Shown here: positions 22,734 through 29,941 of the stretch, piece by piece | How the letters are laid out: every line of letters begins with the position of its first letter | Numbering within the stretch: position 1 is the stretch's first letter | Assembly: GCA_900768105.1 (NCBI GenBank) | Contig: CAAGBQ010000060.1 | Span: forward strand, 1-29,955 | Length of the DNA stretch: 29,955 bases | DNA from: Oscillospiraceae bacterium | GTDB taxonomy: Bacteria > Bacillota > Clostridia > Oscillospirales > Ruminococcaceae | Reading direction: 5' to 3' | Made by a program: the position numbers and the translations under genes | The notes under the pieces: model-generated | Databases searched by the model: none | Told to the model about the DNA's origin: nothing | What the model saw: only the letters and a program-made list of their open reading frames with translations

Positions 22734-23438
22734 TCAGCCGCCGAGATATGCCTTTTTTACGGATTCATCCGAAAGCATATCCCTTGCGTTGCCCTCCATA
22801 ACCACTCTTCCGGTTTCAAGCACATATGCCCTATCTGCAACGGAAAGCGCCATTTTTGCATTCTGCTCAACCAAAAGAATGGTCGTTCCCGCTTCGTTAA
22901 GCTCCTTGATTATATCAAAAATCTGCTGTACCAACAGCGGAGAAAGCCCCATTGAAGGCTCGTCGAGCATCATAAGCTTCGGCTTTGACATAAGCGCGCG
23001 CCCCATTGCAAGCATCTGCTGCTCACCGCCGGAAAGTGTTCCGGCAATTTGGTTTTTGCGTTCACGCAGACGCGGAAAGCGGTTAAAAACATCTTCTATT
23101 CCGGGCTTTATTTCCGATGAGGGACGGGTATAAGCGCCCATCTCAAGATTTTCGGTTACGGTAAGCTCCTGAAAAATGCGCCGCCCCTCCGGAACATGGG
23201 CTATGCCCATTGCCGGAAGCTTATATGCGGGAACCCTGCTTATATCCTTGCCCTCAAATTCCACGGACCCCGTGCGGCTGCGAAGCATTCCGGAAATTGT
23301 TTTAAGCGTGGTGGATTTTCCCGCGCCGTTTGCACCGATAAGGGTTACGATTTCGCCCTCGTTTACCTCAAAGGAAACGCCCTTTATGGCGTGGATGGCG
23401 CCGTAGTATACATTCAAATCGTTTGCTTTAAGCAGCAT
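22734..23438 (-). CDS. livF: Branched-chain amino acid ABC transporter ATPase LivF
   Basis: One of the two ATPases of a HAAT-family ABC importer for leucine, isoleucine, valine or similar amino acids. Walker A is GANGAGKST (residues 35-43), signature LSGGEQQ, Walker B LMMLDEPSMGL. The length (234) and the ending ESVKKAYLGG are typical of LivF. It is the last gene of livK-H-M-G-F, 17 nt after livG, with a terminator after it. Confidence 0.94.
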   Translation of the reverse strand: MLLKANDLNVYYGAIHAIKGVSFEVNEGEIVTLIGANGAGKSTTLKTISGMLRSRTGSVEFEGKDISRVPAYKLPAMGIAHVPEGRRIFQELTVTENLEMGAYTRPSSEIKPGIEDVFNRFPRLRERKNQIAGTLSGGEQQMLAMGRALMSKPKLMMLDEPSMGLSPLLVQQIFDIIKELNEAGTTILLVEQNAKMALSVADRAYVLETGRVVMEGNARDMLSDESVKKAYLGG

Positions 23439-23455
23439 TTTCTGCGCCCTCCTTT

Positions 23456-24289
23456 TCAGTCATCGCCCTGCTTACCGAGGTACGCCTCGATAACGGTGGG
23501 GTTATTTTTAATTTCTTCCGGCGTGCCCTTTGCAATAATTTTACCGTAGTTGAGCACGGCTATGCCTTCGCAAATTCCCATAACCAAGTTCATATCATGC
23601 TCAATAAGCATAATTGCAATATGGAATGTATCGCGGATTTTTCTTATGTTTTCCATAAGCTCCGCCGTTTCGGAAGGGTTCATTCCGGCCGCAGGTTCGT
23701 CAAGCAAAAGCAGGCACGGGTTTGTTGCAAGCGCCCTTACTATTTCCAGACGGCGCTGCGCGCCATATGGCAGGCTTCCTGCCTGAACATCCGCAAGCTC
23801 TTGCATATCAAATATCGAAAGCAGCTCCAAAGCGCGCTTGCGCGCAATCTTCTCCGAACGAAGAAACGCCGGAGTCCTTAAAAGCGACTGCGCAAGGTTA
23901 TATGTCATTTCCTCGTGCAAGCCCACAAGCACATTTTCCGCCACAGTAAGGTTATTGAAAAGGCGGATATTCTGAAAGGTTCTTGCAATGCCCGCATGAT
24001 TCGCCTTTATTGTGTCATAGTCGTTTATATCCTTTTGATTAAGCAAAATTGTGCCGTGGGTGGGCTGATAAACCTTTGTTAAAAGGTTAAAAACCGTGGT
24101 TTTGCCCGCTCCGTTCGGCCCGATAAGCCCTGTTATCTCGCTTTGACCGACGGTAAGGTTAAAATCATCAACCGCCTTCAGCCCGCCAAACTCTATTCCA
24201 AGGTGCCTTGTTTCCAGCACCGGCGCCATATTCAAATCTCTTTCGGTAAGCAGGGCGTCGTCGTTAACAACTCTTACAAGCTCGTTCAT
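23456..24289 (-). CDS. livG: Branched-chain amino acid ABC transporter ATPase LivG
   Basis: The partner ATPase of LivF. Walker A is GPNGAGKTT, followed by the LivG-specific insert region (ARTFQNIRLFNNLTVAENVL), signature SLPYGAQRRLEIVRAL (an SYG variant typical of LivG), Walker B LLLLDEPAAGMN. The ATG at 24289 overlaps the livM stop as ATGA. About 20 residues precede the usual LivG start (MAPVLETRHLGIEFGG), so the in-frame Met21 is an alternative; the overlap favours the longer form. Confidence 0.93.
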   Translation of the reverse strand: MNELVRVVNDDALLTERDLNMAPVLETRHLGIEFGGLKAVDDFNLTVGQSEITGLIGPNGAGKTTVFNLLTKVYQPTHGTILLNQKDINDYDTIKANHAGIARTFQNIRLFNNLTVAENVLVGLHEEMTYNLAQSLLRTPAFLRSEKIARKRALELLSIFDMQELADVQAGSLPYGAQRRLEIVRALATNPCLLLLDEPAAGMNPSETAELMENIRKIRDTFHIAIMLIEHDMNLVMGICEGIAVLNYGKIIAKGTPEEIKNNPTVIEAYLGKQGDD

Positions 24290-25377
24290 TCAGCCTTTTC
24301 CCCCTTTACCGTTTTCTTTTTTCCGCCGAAGGCAGTTTTTATTTTTGCGGTGATTTTCCCCATGAGCATGCGCCCTTTATCCGATTGCGTTACGAGCATC
24401 ATGGAAATGAGCAGCAGCGCATATATGAGCATACGGAAATCGCCCACGCCGCGGAGCTGTTCCGGCAAAACCGTAAGGATTATCGCCGCAATTATGGAAC
24501 CGTTGATGTTTCCCATTCCGCCGAGCACGACAAAAATAAGAATGAGCACGGACTGGTTAAAGCCAAATTTTATCGGCGCAACGGAAGCATAGTTCATCGC
24601 ATAAAGCGTGCCCGCCATTCCGGTGAGCACCGCGGAAATCACAAACGCGGTCATTTTAAAGCCCGTTGCGGAAAGTCCTACGCTTTCTGCGGCAATGCGG
24701 TTATCGCGGATTGCCATAATCGCTCTGCCGGTTTTGGAATGTATAAGGTTAAATACAATAAACAGAGTAAAAAGTATCAGCCCAAAGCCGACCGCAAAGG
24801 TGGATATTTTTTCGTTGCCCGTAATACCCATGGGACCATTGATTATTGTTGTGCCGCCGTTTTCCTCCGCCGCCTTGCCGAAGCTGAAAAACCATTTTCC
24901 GTTCCCGTCAACGCCAAGATAAACGCAGTTGACAAGGCTTCTGATAATCTCGCCGAAGGCAAGAGTAACTATTGCAAGGTAGTCGCCGCGCAGACGCAAA
25001 ACCGGAATTCCGATAAGGAATCCGAAAATTCCTGCGACTGCTCCGCCGCAAATCATCGCAAGTATAAGGCATACCGTATCGTTTCCGATTCCGGAAAACA
25101 TTTTACAGAAAACCGCGCCGGAAAATGCGCCTATGCTCAAAAATCCCGCATGACCGAGGCTTAATTCACCCGAAAAGCCTACCACAAGATTAAGAGAAAT
25201 CGCCGCCACTATATACACACATACCGGAACAAGCTGGCCGCTTAACGAGCGGCTTAACATTCCGAGGCTGTTCAGGCTTTGGAACAGTATAAAGAGCAAA
25301 GTAACCATTCCGTAGGTTATCAAATCCTGCTTTGTGCTCTTCTTCATCCTGCCGAATTTTGTTTTGATTTTTTCCAT
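24286..25377 (-). CDS. livM: Branched-chain amino acid ABC transporter permease LivM
   Basis: The second permease of the importer. It has the BPD_transp_2 fold with about 10 helices and the conserved GFSGELSLGHAGFLSIGAFSG and VLRLRGDYLAIVTLAFGEI stretches. I start at the ATG at 25377, which has GAGGTG six nt upstream; a GTG at 25386 lies inside that site. The product is 363 residues. It starts 10 nt after livH and overlaps livG by 4 nt. The C-terminal 30 residues are basic and cytoplasmic. Confidence 0.92.
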   Translation of the reverse strand: MEKIKTKFGRMKKSTKQDLITYGMVTLLFILFQSLNSLGMLSRSLSGQLVPVCVYIVAAISLNLVVGFSGELSLGHAGFLSIGAFSGAVFCKMFSGIGNDTVCLILAMICGGAVAGIFGFLIGIPVLRLRGDYLAIVTLAFGEIIRSLVNCVYLGVDGNGKWFFSFGKAAEENGGTTIINGPMGITGNEKISTFAVGFGLILFTLFIVFNLIHSKTGRAIMAIRDNRIAAESVGLSATGFKMTAFVISAVLTGMAGTLYAMNYASVAPIKFGFNQSVLILIFVVLGGMGNINGSIIAAIILTVLPEQLRGVGDFRMLIYALLLISMMLVTQSDKGRMLMGKITAKIKTAFGGKKKTVKGEKAE

Positions 25378-25387
25378 AGCATTCACC

Positions 25388-26269
25388 TCAAACTTTCTCG
25401 CGGCGTACCTTGCCGAAAAGTCCCGCGGGCTTTACGAGAAGTACGATTATAAGCACGGAAAAAACGATTGCATTGGAAAGCTGGGTTGAAATATACCCTT
25501 CGGCAAATTTTTCAATTACGCCAAGGAGTATTCCGCCGATAAACGCGCCCGGAATTGAACCTATTCCGCCGAATACCGCGGCGGTGAATGCCTTGATACC
25601 GGTCATGGAACCGAGCGTCGGATACAGACTTGGATATGACGAACAAAGCAGCACGCCCGCCACCGCCGCCAGTGCGGAGCCTATGGCAAAGGTCACGGAA
25701 ATCGTAAAGTTTACATTGATTCCCATAAGCTGCGCCGCATCTTTATCCTCGCTTACCGCGCGCATGGCCTTGCCGATTTTTGTTTTTTGCGTAACAAGAA
25801 GCAAAAGAGCCATAACCGCAATACAGGAAATTACGGTTACAAGCGAGCTTCCGGTAACGGTAACCTTTCCGTCAAAAAGATGGATTGCCGGAATGTTTAT
25901 AAGAGAAGAATACATTCTTGGGTTGCTTGTCCAAAGAAGCTGGGCGCCGTTCTGTAAAAGATAGCTTACGCCGATTGCCGTGATAAGCACTGCAAGGGAG
26001 TTTGCATTCCGCAGCGGGCGGTACGCAAACCGTTCAATTGCAATGCCGAGCACGGTACACGCTGCCATAGAAACAAGTATGCAGACGGCCGGCGGCATCC
26101 CGAAGGAGGTTGCCGCAAAATAAGATATGTATGCGCCCACCATGATAATATCGCCATGGGCGAAATTGAGCATTTTGGCAATGCCGTAAACCATGGTATA
26201 GCCAAGGGCTATTATGGCGTAAACGCTGCCAAGACTTATGCCGTTTATAATGTAAGTTAACAAGGTCAT
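25388..26269 (-). CDS. livH: Branched-chain amino acid ABC transporter permease LivH
   Basis: The first permease of the importer, 293 residues from the ATG at 26269. Conserved segments are NGISLGSVYAIIALGYTMVYG, LNFAHGDIIMVGAY and AFTAAVFGGIGSIPGAFIGG. The start is not certain: GGAG lies about 14 nt upstream, and an in-frame TTG three codons earlier is closer to it. A reading from 26308 adds an unlikely basic stretch. It lies 128 nt after livK without a visible terminator, so it is probably co-transcribed. Confidence 0.92.
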   Translation of the reverse strand: MTLLTYIINGISLGSVYAIIALGYTMVYGIAKMLNFAHGDIIMVGAYISYFAATSFGMPPAVCILVSMAACTVLGIAIERFAYRPLRNANSLAVLITAIGVSYLLQNGAQLLWTSNPRMYSSLINIPAIHLFDGKVTVTGSSLVTVISCIAVMALLLLVTQKTKIGKAMRAVSEDKDAAQLMGINVNFTISVTFAIGSALAAVAGVLLCSSYPSLYPTLGSMTGIKAFTAAVFGGIGSIPGAFIGGILLGVIEKFAEGYISTQLSNAIVFSVLIIVLLVKPAGLFGKVRREKV

Positions 26270-26397
26270 TGCCTTCAAAGCTCCGTTTCTTTGTTTTTTG
26301 CGCCGCATAAAAAACAGCGCTGTATAACGCTTTGGAGGAATACCGAAAATTGGGCATTCCTCCGCGCGAAAAGCATATAAAATCTTACCTCATTCTA

Positions 26398-27552
26398 TTA
26401 TGCGGCAAGTACATATTTGCCGTCCTTGATAACAACCGCCATAGGAGATTTTGAAACCGCACCGGTGGAATCCCATGTCATGTTGCTTCCGGTAACGCCG
26501 CTGAATACAAGCTTTCCAGTGGCGAATTGGTCAATAAGAGCGGTGCAAACATCCTCGGCGCTCATATCCGCCGTAATTCCGGCAGCGGTACACGCTTCAT
26601 AAACGGCATATATACAATCGTATGCGTCGGCGGCAAACTGGTTGGGAACCTCGTTATATTTTGCCTTGTATGCTTCTACAAAATGCACGGTTTTTTCATC
26701 GGTTGCATCGGCGGAGAACGGAGTAAGCAGATATGCGCCTTCCGCAAGGCTTGTATCAAAGCCCTTTACCTCAAGAATACCGTCCATACCGTCAACGCCG
26801 AAATATTCCACATTATATCCCATAGAAGCAGCCTGGGTCATAAGCGGAGCAATGGATTCGCAGTAAATCGGAAGGAAAAGCAAATCTGCGTTTGCCTGCT
26901 TTGCTGCGGTAAGCTGGGAGGAAAACTCTGTTTTGTTTGCTTCCTCAAAAGTGCCGGTATAAACAATGTTGATTCCTTTGGCTTTCGCTTCGGAAACGAA
27001 CTTTTCATAAATGCCTACGGAGTAGGCGTCATCACTTCTGTATATAACCGCTACCGAATTGCCGATTCCGTGTTCGGACATATAATCAGCGGAGCCTACG
27101 CCCTGGTTAGGGTCGGAAAAGCACATCTGGAACACATGGGTTTTACCCTCAATTACTTTTACGGAAGAAGCGGAAGGAGTGAGCATAAATACGCCGTCGG
27201 CCTCTGCCTCCGCCGCAACTGCCGCTGCGGGAGTGGAGGTAACAGGTCCGAGAAGCATCTGCATACCCCAATCCATAAGGATTCCATAGGCGTTTACGGA
27301 AGTTTCCGCATCGTGTGCATCATCCTGAAAATTAAGCTCAAACTGAACACCGCCCTTGGCGTTCACTTCTTCAACCGCAATCTCCATTGCATTTTTTACC
27401 GCGTTGCCATAAATGGCTGCGCCGCCGGTTACCGGACCGATAGCGCCTATTTTAATTCGCGCCGTGCCCTCACTGTTTTCGGAGCTGCTGCAGCCCGCGA
27501 ACAAACACATTACCATTGCAAAAACAAGTAATGCTGCAAAAAACTTTTTCAT
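26398..27552 (-). CDS. livK: Branched-chain amino acid-binding lipoprotein LivK
   Basis: The substrate-binding component of the importer, 384 residues. It starts with a lipoprotein signal peptide ending in the lipobox LFAGC (Cys21), then a short Ser-rich linker. The mature part is a periplasmic-binding type I fold (IKIGAIGPVTGGAAIYGNAV, QDDAHDAETSVNAYGILMDW, LGPVTSTPAAAVAAEAEADG). The ligand could be Leu/Ile/Val or another amino acid or amide; sequence alone does not decide. The ATG follows GAGGAGG. First gene of the operon, normally the most highly expressed. Confidence 0.94.
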   Translation of the reverse strand: MKKFFAALLVFAMVMCLFAGCSSSENSEGTARIKIGAIGPVTGGAAIYGNAVKNAMEIAVEEVNAKGGVQFELNFQDDAHDAETSVNAYGILMDWGMQMLLGPVTSTPAAAVAAEAEADGVFMLTPSASSVKVIEGKTHVFQMCFSDPNQGVGSADYMSEHGIGNSVAVIYRSDDAYSVGIYEKFVSEAKAKGINIVYTGTFEEANKTEFSSQLTAAKQANADLLFLPIYCESIAPLMTQAASMGYNVEYFGVDGMDGILEVKGFDTSLAEGAYLLTPFSADATDEKTVHFVEAYKAKYNEVPNQFAADAYDCIYAVYEACTAAGITADMSAEDVCTALIDQFATGKLVFSGVTGSNMTWDSTGAVSKSPMAVVIKDGKYVLAA

Positions 27553-27569
27553 TTTCGTTTACCTCCTCT

Positions 27570-27595
27570 TTCGCACACGGAACTTTCCGTGCGAA
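27570..27595 (-). promoter_or_regulatory. Hairpin directly before the livK ribosome binding site
   Basis: CACGGA and TCCGTG pair around a 4-nt loop, extended by TTCG/CGAA across a 2-nt bulge. The stem ends within a few nt of GAGGAGG. It may stabilise the mRNA 5' region or modulate translation. No T-run follows, so it is not a terminator. Confidence 0.5.
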
Positions 27596-27611
27596 CAGTT
27601 TTCTTTGCTGC

Positions 27612-27632
27612 TTTAAAGCATAACGCTTTAAA
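27612..27632. repeat. 8-5-8 inverted repeat in the livK 5' region
   Basis: TTTAAAGC-ATAAC-GCTTTAAA is a perfect inverted repeat about 20-40 nt after the predicted livK transcription start. It could be a regulator site or an mRNA stem. Neighbouring bases add an overlapping GCTTTAAAGC palindrome. Confidence 0.5.
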
Positions 27633-27657
27633 CTGCTATTTCAAAAATTTTAAGGCT

Positions 27658-27686
27658 ATTATATTACCGCCAAAGCAAAAATGCAA
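27658..27686 (-). promoter_or_regulatory. Probable livK promoter
   Basis: On the minus strand a perfect TATAAT (27663-27658) is spaced 17 nt from TTGCAT (27686-27681), a weak -35. Transcription would start near 27651, giving a 5' leader of about 100 nt that holds the two inverted repeats. The stretch from 27690 to about 27840 is AT-rich and shows nothing else I can support. Confidence 0.6.
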
Positions 27687-27854
27687 GCGTTATTTTTGCC
27701 AAGCTGCAAATTTAGTCCGATTTTCTTATAATATTTCAATAAAATTTGTGTTTTTTACATTTTTCGGGGGCATTTTAACGGATTTTATGCAAAATCTAAT
27801 TCTTTCGCCGTATATCCTTTCATTTTCGTGCCTAAAATTTGCAAAGGAGGAAAA

Positions 27855-28019
27855 GTGCTTTTACTTTATTTGCCATCAAATCACAAACTCATCACAAAAA
27901 TTTTGTTTTACTATATTTTTGCCGATATTCTTGACAAAGGCGCTTCTTCATACAATAATAAAATTATTATGCCGGTATTTTATTCGCCGCAGCTTTTTAT
28001 TATTATATTGTATATATGA
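27855..28019 (+). CDS. Candidate small hydrophobic peptide (doubtful)
   Basis: A GTG-start frame of 54 codons has an excellent AAAGGAGG site 4 nt upstream, and its TGA stop lies just before the ribosome site of the next gene (GAGGT), which would suit coupling. The product (MLLLYLPSNHKLITKILFYY...) is hydrophobic and aromatic, with no family I know. Against it: the region is AT-rich unlike real neighbours, and the promoter for the next gene lies inside it. It is listed because of the strong ribosome site. Confidence 0.25.
   Translation: MLLLYLPSNHKLITKILFYYIFADILDKGASSYNNKIIMPVFYSPQLFIIILYI
27931..27959 (+). promoter_or_regulatory. Promoter of the ArsP_2-type permease
   Basis: A perfect TTGACA (27931-27936), a 17-nt spacer and AATAAT (27954-27959) lie about 70 nt upstream of the permease ATG. 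Transcription would start near 27966. Confidence 0.7.
27955..27970. promoter_or_regulatory. AT-rich dyad over the -10 box, possible operator
   Basis: ATAATAA-AA-TTATTAT is a perfect inverted repeat that covers the -10 element and the transcription start of the permease promoter. It resembles in style the AT-rich dyads bound by Fur/PerR-family metalloregulators, but AT-rich DNA yields such repeats by chance. The regulator is not identified. Confidence 0.4.
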
Positions 28020-28031
28020 GGTAATTTCTAA

Positions 28032-28877
28032 ATGCTTGATGTTCTTCTTGATACCCTTGCAGATGCTCTTAAAACCCTGCCCTTTCTTTTCGGTGCATAT
28101 CTTATAATTGAATTTATCGAGCATCGCGCCGCGGACAAATTCGCCGCATGGCTCGGAAAATTCGGGAAAGCAGGCTCCGTAATCGGCGCGCTGCTTGGCA
28201 TTGTTCCGCAATGCGGCTTTTCCGTTGCGGCGGCAAATCTTTATTCCAACCGAATGATAACCGCCGGAACGCTTATTGCGGTTTTCATTTCCACAAGCGA
28301 CGAAGCGATTCCCGTGCTCCTTGCAAACCCGCAAAGCGCCGGAAAAATTCTTCCGCTTATCGGTGCAAAGCTTATTCTTGCCGCAGTTGCCGGATTGGTA
28401 ATAGATTTTTCCGGTGTGCTGAAGGCAAACAAAAAAGATGAAGAAGCCGTTGTGGAGCTGCATTCCCACTGTGATACGGAGGGCGAGGGCGGCATTGTTA
28501 AAAGCGCCGTTCATCATACCCTTGAAACCTTTGTCTTTTTAATCATTGTAATGCTTGCTCTTAATGTTGCTATTGCCCTTATCGGCGAATCCGCACTTGA
28601 AAGCTTCCTTATGGGCGGCACAATCTTTCAGCCGATACTTGCCGGCCTTGTGGGCCTTATTCCCAACTGTGCAGCCTCCGTTGTTCTTTCCCAGCTTTAT
28701 GCGGAAGGCGCAATAAGCTTCGGTTCCGCGGTTGCAGGGCTTTCCGCCGGCGCCGGAGTAGGTCTTTTGGTGCTTTTCCGCACCGACCTTGATAAAAGCG
28801 AATGTGTGCGCATTGCCATAATGCTCTTTGCAATATCCGTGCTCACGGGAATGGCGCTCCAATTTATCATGGGGTAA
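28032..28877 (+). CDS. Putative ArsP_2-type 10-TM heavy-metal exporter
   Basis: A 281-residue polytopic membrane protein of the ArsP_2-like family (PF11449 as I recall it), annotated elsewhere as a putative arsenic or manganese transporter. It has two similar halves, each with a P-x-C turn: VPQCGFSVAAANLYS (Cys61) and IPNCAASVVLSQLYA (Cys213). The cytoplasmic or external loop between halves carries a possible metal site (VELHSHCDTEGEGG, residues 141-154), with a His pair just after (161-162). It has about 8-10 helices. The start follows GAGGT. It stands alone with its own promoter. The transported ion is not known. Confidence 0.75.
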   Translation: MLDVLLDTLADALKTLPFLFGAYLIIEFIEHRAADKFAAWLGKFGKAGSVIGALLGIVPQCGFSVAAANLYSNRMITAGTLIAVFISTSDEAIPVLLANPQSAGKILPLIGAKLILAAVAGLVIDFSGVLKANKKDEEAVVELHSHCDTEGEGGIVKSAVHHTLETFVFLIIVMLALNVAIALIGESALESFLMGGTIFQPILAGLVGLIPNCAASVVLSQLYAEGAISFGSAVAGLSAGAGVGLLVLFRTDLDKSECVRIAIMLFAISVLTGMALQFIMG

Positions 28878-28899
28878 TTTGAGCACGGGTTTGAGCACG
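28878..28899. repeat. Tandem 10-bp direct repeat
   Basis: TTTGAGCACG occurs at 28878-28887 and again at 28890-28899, a 12-nt period, directly after the permease stop codon. Its role is unknown. It sits where a terminator would be expected, but no hairpin with a T-run is visible. Confidence 0.6.
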
Positions 28900-28904
28900 C
28901 AAAG

Positions 28905-28948
28905 TTTTTTCCAAAACTATTGCCGTATATTTTGTAATTTGTTATACT
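28905..28948 (+). promoter_or_regulatory. Promoter of the sortase gene with upstream motif
   Basis: TTGCCG (28920-28925), a 17-nt spacer and TATACT (28943-28948) form a plausible promoter; TATAAT at 28948-28953 overlaps as an alternative. The motif TTTTTTCCAAAACTATTG (28905-28922) precedes and includes the -35 start. It recurs in the tRNA promoter 960 nt downstream. Confidence 0.55.
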
Positions 28949-28972
28949 ATAATTTTGTTAGGAGGCGATTAT

Positions 28973-29851
28973 TTGAAAGGAAAAATGATTTTGTCCGTTT
29001 TTGCGGCGGCGCTTGCCCTTTCCGGAGCGGTTATGCTTTCCGGCTCCTCCGCAGCTCCCTCCGATGAGGAAGCCCCTGCCGCAGCAACCGTAACCGCTGC
29101 GAAGCCCTCTCTGGATTACCGCTATCTTCGCGGCACAATGTACAAAAACCTTTATGCTTCAAGGTACGAAAATCTTTATAAAACAACCATAAAACCGGCA
29201 GTTGACAATAATACGGCCGAAGAAGGCGGCGGCGCAGGCAGCGGCTGGAGCGGAATTGCAATAGACCCCGCCGCAAACCCCGGCTATTCCGGCGGCTCCG
29301 GAGCATATTCCCTTAAAGATTACACCGTTGCCGCACACCTTACCGTAAGCGGAACCAGTATTCAGGACCGCGCGGTTTGGCAGGGCAAAAAGACTTCCGA
29401 TTATACAAACAGCAGCGTAACATGGGCGGCGGGTACCGCGAATCTTCGCAGCGGCGAGCTTTCACAAAACACCGTCATCTATGGTCACAACTGGAAAAAC
29501 TGCTTTGCTCCGTTTAAAAAGACCGGAAGCGAATTTGAATCCCTTATGGCGCTTACCTATGAGGATGTTGTTTCCGAAAATCAATATATCTACCTCACCA
29601 CAAACAGCGGCGTCCATACCTTCAAAATCTTTGCGGTTTCCTTTACAAAGAACCTTTCGTTCTATATCAACTGCAACGATGTTGATGTTGCTTCCATTGC
29701 CGCCACTGCGCAAAGCATGAGCCTTTATGACTTCGGCGTAACCGTCGGAAGCAGCGATAAGATAATTACCCTTTCCACCTGCACCCGCTACTTCGGCAAA
29801 GCCCTCGGCGCAAATCAGCGCTTTATAGTCATGGGCGTTTTGGTCGACTGA
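28973..29851 (+). CDS. Class B-like sortase
   Basis: A membrane-anchored cysteine transpeptidase that probably joins surface proteins to peptidoglycan or builds pili. An N-terminal hydrophobic anchor (KGKMILSVFAAALALSG) is followed by an Ala/Pro/Gly-rich linker to about residue 110. The catalytic triad is in place: His172 in VIYGHNW, Cys270 in TLSTCT and Arg283 in NQRFIVMGV. TLSTC with the His spacing fits class B better than A. I start at TTG 28973, after AGGAGG with a 7-nt gap; the product has 292 residues. No sorting-signal substrate lies in the window, so its target is unknown. It stands alone. Confidence 0.87.
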   Translation: MKGKMILSVFAAALALSGAVMLSGSSAAPSDEEAPAAATVTAAKPSLDYRYLRGTMYKNLYASRYENLYKTTIKPAVDNNTAEEGGGAGSGWSGIAIDPAANPGYSGGSGAYSLKDYTVAAHLTVSGTSIQDRAVWQGKKTSDYTNSSVTWAAGTANLRSGELSQNTVIYGHNWKNCFAPFKKTGSEFESLMALTYEDVVSENQYIYLTTNSGVHTFKIFAVSFTKNLSFYINCNDVDVASIAATAQSMSLYDFGVTVGSSDKIITLSTCTRYFGKALGANQRFIVMGVLVD

Positions 29852-29869
29852 AAATTTTAAAAAATTTTC
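29850..29869. repeat. 9-2-9 A/T palindrome after the sortase
   Basis: GAAAATTTT-AA-AAAATTTTC overlaps the last bases of the sortase stop. It lies just upstream of the tRNA promoter and may act as an AT-rich UP element. As a hairpin it would be weak, and I do not call it a terminator. Confidence 0.5.
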
Positions 29870-29908
29870 TCCAAAACTATGGACAGCAGCGCAAAACTGT
29901 GATATAAT
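29865..29908 (+). promoter_or_regulatory. Promoter of the tRNA at the right edge
   Basis: TGGACA (29880-29885), a 17-nt spacer and a perfect TATAAT (29903-29908) with TGA before it (extended -10). The motif TTTTCTCCAAAACTATGG (29865-29882) overlaps the -35 exactly as in the sortase promoter. Transcription would begin near 29915. Confidence 0.85.
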
Positions 29909-29911
29909 AGC

Positions 29912-29936
29912 AACCGCTGACGAAAGGTCGGCGGTT
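29912..29936 (+). repeat. 10-bp stem-loop between promoter and tRNA
   Basis: AACCGCTGAC (29912-29921) pairs with GTCGGCGGTT (29927-29936), one G-U pair, loop GAAAG. It ends 5 nt before the tRNA and overlaps the predicted transcription start. It might be a processing signal for the tRNA precursor if transcription starts a few nt earlier. Confidence 0.5.
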
Positions 29937-29941
29937 ATTAT

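Noticed and set aside
21594..22955. 453-codon open frame on the plus strand
   Set aside because: It is antisense to recJ, runs through the recJ promoter and liv terminator, and has no coding signature.
28878..28899. Direct repeat as a CRISPR or attachment site
   Set aside because: Only two 10-bp copies with 2-nt spacing, no spacers, no integrase or tRNA end next to it.
28955..28972. Sortase start at TTG 28955
   Set aside because: This would place AGGAGG inside the coding sequence; the TTG at 28973 is properly spaced from it.
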